Assembly (NCBI GenBank): GCA_018623785.1
Contig: JAAZVD010000126.1
Coordinates: forward strand, 1 to 5,520
Length of the DNA: 5,520 nt
Reading direction: 5' to 3'
From: Bacteroidota bacterium
GTDB lineage: Bacteria; Bacteroidota; Rhodothermia; Rhodothermales; UBA10348
Shown piece after piece: positions 1 through 4,559 of the stretch. Numbering within the stretch: position 1 is the first letter of the stretch; the number at the start of each line of letters is the position of its first letter. The notes under the pieces were generated by a model. The model made no database searches. It was given only the letters and a program-made list of their open reading frames with translations, and was not told the DNA's origin. The position numbers and the translations under genes are program-made.

Positions 1-477
1 GGGCCGGTAGTACTGGATGCCGATGCGCTCTATGCCATCAAAGACCAGCACCAGCGGGTAGCGGATGCGTCGAAGGGAAACTGGATCCTGACGCCTCACG
101 AGGGCGAATTATCTCGATTGGAAGCCGCCCCCGAACAGCGACACAGCCGGATAGAGCGTGTCCGCAAGGTGGCACGGACGTGGAACTGCGTAGTCCTGGC
201 CAAAGGACAGTCCTCCATCACTGCAGCGCCGGACGGCCAGGTGATCATTAACGGATCGGGCCACCCGGCCGCCGCGACGGCGGGCAGTGGGGATGTCCTG
301 GCCGGTGTGACCGCAGGACTACTTGCCCAGGGCCTGGAACCGTTCGCCGCCGCGGCGGCCGGCATACACATCGGTGGAACTGCCGCAGGGCAGTTCGTTC
401 AACATGGTGCCGCTCAATCCTTGGTGGCCACCGACATCCTTGATGCCTTGCCGAACGTGCTGCGTCAGCTTTCCTGA
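1..477 (+). CDS. nnrD: ADP/ATP-dependent NAD(P)H-hydrate dehydratase, C-terminal part (5' end outside window)
   Basis: This enzyme dehydrates damaged (S)-NADHX and NADPHX back to NADH and NADPH using a nucleotide cofactor. It is a cytoplasmic metabolite-repair enzyme with a ribokinase-like fold. The frame is open from base 1, so the start is upstream; 158 residues are visible before the TGA at 475-477. Family signatures appear in the right order: 'VLDADAL' (bases 10-30), 'ILTPHEGEL' (85-111), 'VVLAKGQSS' in the middle, and the glycine-rich 'TAGSGDVLAG' near bases 277-306, whose Asp (292-294) is the expected catalytic base. The stretch 'GLLAQGLEPFAAAAAGIHIGG' follows as in the family. In many bacteria this domain is fused behind an NAD(P)H-hydrate epimerase (NnrE) in one protein called Nnr; the missing 5' part prevents deciding between the fused and single-domain forms. 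A VanZ-like gene follows after 4 bases, suggesting co-transcription. Confidence 0.93.
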   Translation, partial: GPVVLDADALYAIKDQHQRVADASKGNWILTPHEGELSRLEAAPEQRHSRIERVRKVARTWNCVVLAKGQSSITAAPDGQVIINGSGHPAAATAGSGDVLAGVTAGLLAQGLEPFAAAAAGIHIGGTAAGQFVQHGAAQSLVATDILDALPNVLRQLS

Positions 478-481
478 CTTC

Positions 482-880
482 ATGGGCTTTCTCACACCGC
501 GTCTCCTCGCACCCCTTTGGACGATGTTGATCCTCGTGGCTCTCAGCCTGCCCGGCAGCAGCCTGCCGGATGCATCGTTGCTGGATTACGACAAGGCTGC
601 TCACTTCATTCTCTTTTTCATCCTGACGCTTCTATGGCTGGCTGCCACCTATCGAGGTAGCATGGGAAGGGCATGGGGTGTGCTGACGTTGATCCTGGTC
701 TTCTCAGGGGTATCGGAAGTGTATCAAAGCTGGTTGCCCTTCGAACGTTCGGCTGACGTTGTTGACGCAGCAGCCGATGCGGTAGGGGCCCTGTCCGGCT
801 TTCTGCTCTGGCTTCCATTCAGAACCCCTCTCAGAGCGTGGTCGGAACGCAAAGCAGACTCATCCGTTGAGAAACCGTGA
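482..880 (+). CDS. VanZ-like family membrane protein
   Basis: A 132-residue integral membrane protein of the VanZ-like family. Hydrophobic segments lie at about residues 8-24, 39-56, 64-80 and 96-112, with a charged C-terminal tail (114-132). The family hallmarks are visible: 'DKAAHF' (residues 37-42) at the start of the second helix, then E79, Q82 and R89 followed by D92 and D95 in 'SEVYQSWLPFERSADVVD', and a glycine-containing last helix. VanZ itself gives low-level teicoplanin resistance in enterococci, but most small homologues in Gram-negatives have no known role and resistance should not be assumed. I chose the ATG at 482 because it is 4 bases after the upstream stop and leads directly into a typical family N-terminus; the open frame upstream of it runs over the end of the dehydratase gene and does not look like protein. 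No Shine-Dalgarno is visible, so translational coupling to the upstream gene is plausible. Confidence 0.85.
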   Translation: MGFLTPRLLAPLWTMLILVALSLPGSSLPDASLLDYDKAAHFILFFILTLLWLAATYRGSMGRAWGVLTLILVFSGVSEVYQSWLPFERSADVVDAAADAVGALSGFLLWLPFRTPLRAWSERKADSSVEKP

Positions 881-912
881 AGGACGGTGGCGGCCGGATT
901 TGCGCGCACCTC

Positions 913-950
913 TTTTCACTTTCTAAAGCCATCTTCCCTCCGTATACTTT
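913..950 (+). promoter_or_regulatory. Possible promoter for the tonB-like gene
   Basis: The 119-base gap between the VanZ-like and tonB-like genes contains a locally AT-rich stretch with TATACT at 943-948, one mismatch from the classical -10 box, running on into TTTCC. TTTTCACTTT lies upstream at 913-922. Neither a good -35 at 17 bp nor the full Bacteroidota TAnnTTTG box is present, so this is a weak assignment resting on composition and position. A short GTGCC/GGCAC hairpin (968-982) lies between it and the ATG. Confidence 0.28.
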
Positions 951-999
951 CCAGCTCTGCTGATACCGTGCCCCGACGGCACCCTAGCCCAACAGAAAA

Positions 1000-1656
1000 A
1001 TGGCTCTCAAGAAAACAGAACAGGCTGACATCAAGCGGAGATATCCGCTCTATGTCGAGATCGGAATGGTCCTTACCCTGGCCGTTCTTATTGTGGCATT
1101 CCGTCTGGATATGTCGGCGGATGCGCCGCCCGAATTTGCTCTCGATGAACAGGAAGTGGTTCAGATGGAAGAAATCCAGCAGACCCAGCAGATCGAGAAG
1201 CCGCCACCACCGCCGCGTCCACCGGTACCTGTCGAAGTCCCCAATGATGAGGTACTCGATGACGTGGATCTGGACCTCGACGTGTCGCTCGATCTCGATG
1301 ACATGATCGACCTTCCTCCGCCACCACCCCCGGCTGAAGATGAAGAAGAAGAGCCTGAAATCTTCGTTATCGTTGAGCAGTCTCCCGAGTTGATTGGCGG
1401 ATTGGCAGGTCTGCAGAAAAAAATCCGCTACCCCGAGATTGCCAAGAAGGCCGGCGTGGAGGGACGCGTATACCTCCAGTTCGTTGTTGACGAGCAAGGC
1501 AACGTTCACGACCCCATCGTTACCCGCGGCATTGGCGCCGGATGTGATGAAGAGGCCATTAGGGCCATCATGGATGCCAAGTTCAAGCCGGGAAGGCAGC
1601 GTGGCAAGGCCGTGAAGGTGAAGATGTCGCTGCCAATCACGTTCAAGCTCAGGTAA
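1000..1656 (+). CDS. tonB: TonB family energy-transducing protein
   Basis: A 218-residue TonB-type protein that would carry proton-motive energy from an ExbB/ExbD complex in the inner membrane to TonB-dependent outer-membrane receptors. It has a basic cytoplasmic N-terminus (1-17), one membrane anchor (about 18-35, 'YVEIGMVLTLAVLIVAF'), and a periplasmic linker. The linker holds proline runs (PPPPPRPP at 68-75, PPPPPP at 106-111) separated by a very acidic block (83-104) with alternating Asp/Leu, then DEEEE at 114-118. The TonB C-terminal domain occupies about 130-218, with the conserved Tyr-Pro at 144-145, 'GVEGRVYLQFVVDEQGNV' and 'GCDEEAIRAI' before the final strand. Typical proteobacterial linkers use Glu-Pro/Lys-Pro repeats, so the acidic spacer is distinctive. 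The ATG at 1000 is preceded by an A-rich stretch, not a Shine-Dalgarno. No exbB or exbD is visible, and the gene appears to be its own unit, ending at a strong terminator. tonB is the generic name; several paralogues are usual in such genomes. Confidence 0.93.
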   Translation: MALKKTEQADIKRRYPLYVEIGMVLTLAVLIVAFRLDMSADAPPEFALDEQEVVQMEEIQQTQQIEKPPPPPRPPVPVEVPNDEVLDDVDLDLDVSLDLDDMIDLPPPPPPAEDEEEEPEIFVIVEQSPELIGGLAGLQKKIRYPEIAKKAGVEGRVYLQFVVDEQGNVHDPIVTRGIGAGCDEEAIRAIMDAKFKPGRQRGKAVKVKMSLPITFKLR

Positions 1657-1680
1657 TGAGCTGAGCGACAAGAAGAATTC

Positions 1681-1719
1681 AAAAGAGGGGCGGTGCGCTG
1701 TGCGCACCGCCCCTCTTTT
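1681..1719 (+). terminator. Strong intrinsic terminator after the tonB-like gene
   Basis: The arms at 1681-1698 and 1702-1719 are perfectly complementary over 18 bp around a TGT loop. The stem is GC-rich toward the loop (GGGGCGGTGCGC) and ends in AAAA/TTTT at its base, giving a short U run in the transcript. It lies 25 bases after the tonB stop codon. Because the base of the stem is A-rich on one side and T-rich on the other, it could act in both directions, although no minus-strand gene runs into it here. Confidence 0.93.
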
Positions 1720-1773
1720 CGTTCAGGCGTGCGTAACATTCCGCCTTCGCACCCGAGCCAAGCACATCCAGCC

Positions 1774-1800
1774 GGTACGCGTTGTACCTTCCAGGGTACA
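1774..1800 (+). promoter_or_regulatory. Overlapping GGTAC/GTACC inverted repeats in the leader of the aminotransferase gene
   Basis: Three half-sites are visible: GGTAC (1774-1778), GTACC (1784-1788) and GGTAC (1795-1799). The first two form a 5-bp inverted repeat with a 5-base spacer. The last two form TGTACC-N6-GGTACA (1783-1800), 6-bp arms with a 6-base spacer, ending 18 bases before the ATG at 1819. The middle arm is shared, so as RNA only one of the two hairpins can form at a time. The arrangement could be an operator for a dimeric repressor or a small RNA switch; chance is also possible because the arms are short. No promoter boxes are clear around it. Confidence 0.3.
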
Positions 1801-1818
1801 CACGTCAACTACAGTATC

Positions 1819-3057
1819 ATGGCCTACGACATCCAGCGCGTCCGCAGCGCTTTCCCTTCCCTCGCTGAAACCGACAGCGGACAAGCACGCATCTATTTCG
1901 ACAATCCGGGCGGCACCCAGATCTGCCAGCGTTCCATCGACCGGATGAACGAGTACCTGATCCGGGCCAACACGAACACCCATGGTCCCTTCCGTACGTC
2001 CATGATGACGGATGCGTTGATCCATGAGACCCACGCGGCATTGGCGGATTTTGTAGGCGCGGAGGATCCGGGCGAAATCGTGTTCGGCCAGAACATGACT
2101 ACGATTACGCTGCACCTCTCGCGATCGCTGGCCCACACGCTGAAGGAGGGGGATGAAATCGTAGTCACGCGCATGGATCATGATGCCAACATCAGTCCCT
2201 GGCTGCTGGTGGCACGCGACAGGGGCTGCACGGTCCGTTGGATTGACTTCGACCCGCAGACGTATCGACACGACGAAGCCTCCGTTGACGCGGCCATCAC
2301 CGACAAAACTCGCATCGTGGCAGTCGGATATGCCTCAAATGCCATCGGAACAGTCAACGATGTGGCCTCGATCGCAAAAAAAGCCCACGCCGTGGGTGCA
2401 CTCGTCTTTGTCGACGCCGTTCAGTTTGCTCCACACTTCGTGACGGACGTAAAGGCCGTTGGATGTGACATGCTGGCCTGTTCGCCCTATAAATTCTACG
2501 GCCCACACCAGGGCATGGCCTGGGCTCGGCGCGACTTGCTGGAATCGTTGTCGCCCTACAAAGTCCGCCCGGCGGACGACACGCTGCCCAGTCGTTTCGA
2601 AACCGGCACCCAGTCCCATGAGGGCATGGCGGCCACACTTGGCGCCATTGAGCACTTTGAATGGATGGGGCAGGAGATGGGCGCTGGCGGCATCACACGG
2701 CGCGAGCGCATTGTTTCAGGGTTTGACGTCATGGTCGACTACGAGCGGGACCTGTGCAAACATCTCCTTGACGGATTACTGGCTATCCCCGGCATAACGG
2801 TGCATGGACTGACGCGGGACGAAGACCTGGCAGACCGCGTCCCGACCGTCGGCGTGGTCAAGAAGGGTGTGCATCCGGATACGCTGGCACAGCGCCTGGC
2901 CGACGCCAACATCTTTACCTGGCCCGGTCATTATTATGCCATCGAGGTCATCGAGCGACTCGGATTGACTGAATCCGGAGGGATGCTGCGTATCGGACTG
3001 GGGCAGTACAACACCCGCGAGGAGGTGGACGCCCTCTTGAACGTGCTTGACGCCTGA
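1819..3057 (+). CDS. PLP-dependent class V aminotransferase, cysteine desulfurase-like (VC1184-type subfamily)
   Basis: A 412-residue cytoplasmic fold-type I PLP enzyme related to SufS/NifS, of full family length. Seen in the sequence: 'YFDNPGGTQ' (26-34); H121 in 'MDHDANISPW', where SufS has the His stacking on PLP; D199 and Q202 in 'FVDAVQ', expected to contact the PLP pyridine nitrogen and phenolic oxygen; K225 in 'SPYKFYGPHQG', the Schiff-base lysine; and R391 in 'LRIGLGQYNT', matching the substrate carboxylate Arg of SufS. The SufS active-site loop 'RTGHHCA' corresponds here to 'WPGHYYA' (368-374): the catalytic Cys is Tyr373 and the loop Arg is Trp368. From memory the subfamily shares this 'GHYYA' form, so the protein probably does not mobilise sulfur from cysteine as SufS does, and its substrate is unknown. 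No suf or isc genes adjoin it. I chose ATG 1819, because the in-frame extension upstream runs through the terminator and is not protein-like. No Shine-Dalgarno is present. The gene ends 4 bases from the convergent DUF493 gene. Confidence 0.9.
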   Translation: MAYDIQRVRSAFPSLAETDSGQARIYFDNPGGTQICQRSIDRMNEYLIRANTNTHGPFRTSMMTDALIHETHAALADFVGAEDPGEIVFGQNMTTITLHLSRSLAHTLKEGDEIVVTRMDHDANISPWLLVARDRGCTVRWIDFDPQTYRHDEASVDAAITDKTRIVAVGYASNAIGTVNDVASIAKKAHAVGALVFVDAVQFAPHFVTDVKAVGCDMLACSPYKFYGPHQGMAWARRDLLESLSPYKVRPADDTLPSRFETGTQSHEGMAATLGAIEHFEWMGQEMGAGGITRRERIVSGFDVMVDYERDLCKHLLDGLLAIPGITVHGLTRDEDLADRVPTVGVVKKGVHPDTLAQRLADANIFTWPGHYYAIEVIERLGLTESGGMLRIGLGQYNTREEVDALLNVLDA

Positions 3058-3061
3058 GTGA

Positions 3062-3349
3062 TTAGAGGGCGATAACGCCTTCGACCTCTCCGGCTGCGCG
3101 ATAGATGGCAACGACCTCATCGCTGTTTTCCACGCGAATGTGCATGGTCAGGCTGAGATAATTGCCCTTGGACGAAGCTTTTACATCGATAGAGTGGTCA
3201 CTGAAGAGGGCTTCCAATTCACTGAGACCGGCTTTAGGTACGATGAACTTGAACAGGTAATGCACCGGCCACTCGTTGTTGGCATCGAGTAGCTGTTGGA
3301 AATTGCTCCACCAATTGGGATCGGACAAGGGAAGTTTTTGAGGAGCCAT
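3062..3349 (-). CDS. DUF493 (YbeD-like) family protein
   Basis: A 95-residue cytoplasmic protein with the DUF493/YbeD signature: a 'WPVHYLFKFIVP' strand (27-38) and 'VKASSKGNYLSLTMHI' (56-71), which matches E. coli YbeD 'VKPSSKGNYHSVSITI', followed by an EVVAIYRAAGEVEGV helix-strand ending. The fold in the family is a small ferredoxin-like alpha/beta domain, similar to ACT-type regulatory domains. Its biochemical role is not established, and E. coli ybeD lies near the lipoate gene lipB, which is not seen here. The start is well fixed: ATG 3349-3347 is the first possible start, because an in-frame TGA lies five codons upstream at 3364-3362. The N-terminus (MAPQKLPLSDPNWWSNFQQLL) is slightly longer than YbeD. 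The gene is convergent with the aminotransferase and divergent from the DUF2231 gene. No terminator hairpin separates it from the aminotransferase. Confidence 0.88.
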   Translation of the reverse strand: MAPQKLPLSDPNWWSNFQQLLDANNEWPVHYLFKFIVPKAGLSELEALFSDHSIDVKASSKGNYLSLTMHIRVENSDEVVAIYRAAGEVEGVIAL

Positions 3350-3482
3350 GGGCGTTCCGCTTCATCGTCATCGGAAAAGAATCGGTAGTATTCGTTGCGC
3401 CCTTGGATGGTTTCGTGAATCACTGACGCAGGCTCGTACGTATCTTGAGTATGTCGTTTCGTCCACTTGCCTGTCTACTGCC
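3350..3482. promoter_or_regulatory. Divergent intergenic region between the DUF493 and DUF2231 genes
   Basis: These 133 bases lie between two divergent starts and must carry promoters for both unless transcription enters from further away. I cannot assign convincing -10/-35 or Bacteroidota-type boxes; TATCTTGA at 3441-3448 is only a loose match to TAnnTTTG for rightward transcription. The minus strand also holds an open frame with protein-like composition (3474 running down toward 3350), discussed among the findings. No Shine-Dalgarno precedes the rightward ATG at 3483; the leftward ATG has only a weak GCGGAA eight bases upstream. Confidence 0.45.
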
Positions 3483-4553
3483 ATGCTTCCTGAATGGGCT
3501 CCCAACATCCACCCGATGATCGTCCACTTTCCGATCGCGCTGCTGTTTGTGGCGGCCCTGGTGGATACCCTGGGAATGATCCTACGGTCGAATGACTTTA
3601 TCCGTAAAGGTGCCTTCAGCCTGTACCTACTGGGGACGCTGGGTGTGGTTGCGGCCTACTTCTCCGGCGAACAAGCCGCAGACTCCGTTTTCCTGACTAC
3701 CGATGCCAACGCCCTCCTGACCGAGCACTCTGATCTGGGTCACTACACGCTTTACTTTTTCGGGGGCTACGTCCTGATTCGCCTTCTGATGTTCGGATTG
3801 AATCTGGAGTCAAGGGTTGCCTGGCGCGGCATCGTTTGGATTATCGGCTTGGTGGGAATCGGCTTGACCACGGTGACGGCTGACCATGGCGGTGAACTGG
3901 TGTACCGCTATGGTGCAGGCGTCCAGGCGGCCCAGTCCGAAGCGCCGGTATTCTCCCTTCCTGATTCCAGTGAAACCCCCGGCCCGGTCATGAATGACGG
4001 AGGTGGATGGACCTTCAAACCCACTCGGGCAGCGGCATGGATGGGCGACATGATGGTGTACGGCAATCAGAAAGGCCTGCGGCCCGCGCTCCTGGACGGC
4101 GGGGAGCGGGGTGATGTCCTTGGATTGACCGTGAGCGGCGATCCGGTCATGCTGGTCTTCGACCACACTATGGCCTCGGTTCAAATTGATGCTGTCATGA
4201 ATCTCAATGCCTTCGAAGGCACGATCATGTTCGTGACACACGTGCAGGATGCCGACAACTACTACTTCACGTCCTTCTCGAACGAGTCTATCCGTCAGGG
4301 TATGAGCGAATCGGGAGATCTGATCCTGATGGATGACCAACCCTACACGCCCGAAGGCTGGGTTTCCTACCGGGCCGTAGCCGACCAGACGCACTTCCGG
4401 GCGTATGCCGATCAGAAGCTCATTGCCCATGGGCACGGGGATGATGGCGGCACGGGACCGGTCGGCATCCGCCTGAACGGCAACGGGACCGTATTGATTG
4501 ATTATATCCAGACCGCATCCCTGCGCGCAATGCCCGGCGGGATGGATCATTGA
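3483..4553 (+). CDS. DUF2231 membrane protein with C-terminal jelly-roll-like periplasmic domain
   Basis: A 356-residue two-part protein. The N-terminal part is a DUF2231 domain with four hydrophobic helices (about 13-33, 45-61, 88-106, 114-134). It has the conserved 'NIHPMIVHFPIALLF' opening (H10, H15), H82 and H87 in 'EHSDLGHYTL', and 'ADHGGELVYRYGAGV' (H135) after helix 4. The repeated membrane-edge histidines suggest a metal or heme ligand set, but this is inference. Basic residues lie in the loops after helices 1 and 3, whereas the loop after helix 2 is acidic, so both termini should face the periplasm. Residues about 165-350 form a beta-rich region ending in 'GWVSYRAVADQTHFRAYADQKLI' and 'GPVGIRLNGNGTVLIDYIQ'. 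This layout resembles concanavalin/LamG or DUF1080-like jelly-roll domains; no catalytic residues can be named. I chose ATG 3483 because it starts the family N-terminus directly, and the in-frame upstream extension is not protein-like. The stop lies 6 bases from the convergent transporter gene. Confidence 0.85.
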   Translation: MLPEWAPNIHPMIVHFPIALLFVAALVDTLGMILRSNDFIRKGAFSLYLLGTLGVVAAYFSGEQAADSVFLTTDANALLTEHSDLGHYTLYFFGGYVLIRLLMFGLNLESRVAWRGIVWIIGLVGIGLTTVTADHGGELVYRYGAGVQAAQSEAPVFSLPDSSETPGPVMNDGGGWTFKPTRAAAWMGDMMVYGNQKGLRPALLDGGERGDVLGLTVSGDPVMLVFDHTMASVQIDAVMNLNAFEGTIMFVTHVQDADNYYFTSFSNESIRQGMSESGDLILMDDQPYTPEGWVSYRAVADQTHFRAYADQKLIAHGHGDDGGTGPVGIRLNGNGTVLIDYIQTASLRAMPGGMDH

Positions 4554-4559
4554 TCACGG

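Noticed and set aside
323..481. Upstream in-frame extension of the VanZ-like gene over the dehydratase gene
   Set aside because: The reading overlaps the conserved dehydratase C-terminus in another frame and is low-quality sequence (Pro/Arg/Ser-rich).
482..880. VanZ-like gene as a glycopeptide resistance determinant
   Set aside because: There is no vanH/A/X or other resistance gene nearby, and most VanZ-like proteins in Gram-negatives have no known resistance role.
916..1707. Long 263-codon open frame on the minus strand across the tonB gene
   Set aside because: It is the antisense shadow of tonB. Its Leu/His/Arg-rich translation has no domain, whereas the plus strand carries a clear TonB.
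1693..1818. In-frame upstream extension of the aminotransferase to an ATG-like start at 1693
   Set aside because: It would begin inside the terminator stem and adds 42 residues of Pro/His/Arg-rich, unfamily-like sequence. The family N-terminus starts at 1819.
3348..3482. In-frame upstream extension of the DUF2231 gene from 3348
   Set aside because: The translation (MGVPLHRHRKRIGSIR...) is not protein-like and would overlap the DUF493 start codon. 'MLPEWAPNIHPMIVHFP' at 3483 is the natural N-terminus.
3366..3484. 38-codon minus-strand frame beginning with ATG at 3484 and ending in TGA (MAVDRQVDETTYSRYVRA...)
   Set aside because: It is short, has no start signal, and ends at tandem stops just upstream of DUF493 in the same frame. 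It competes with the more protein-like frame in the same region. I see no support beyond the ATG.
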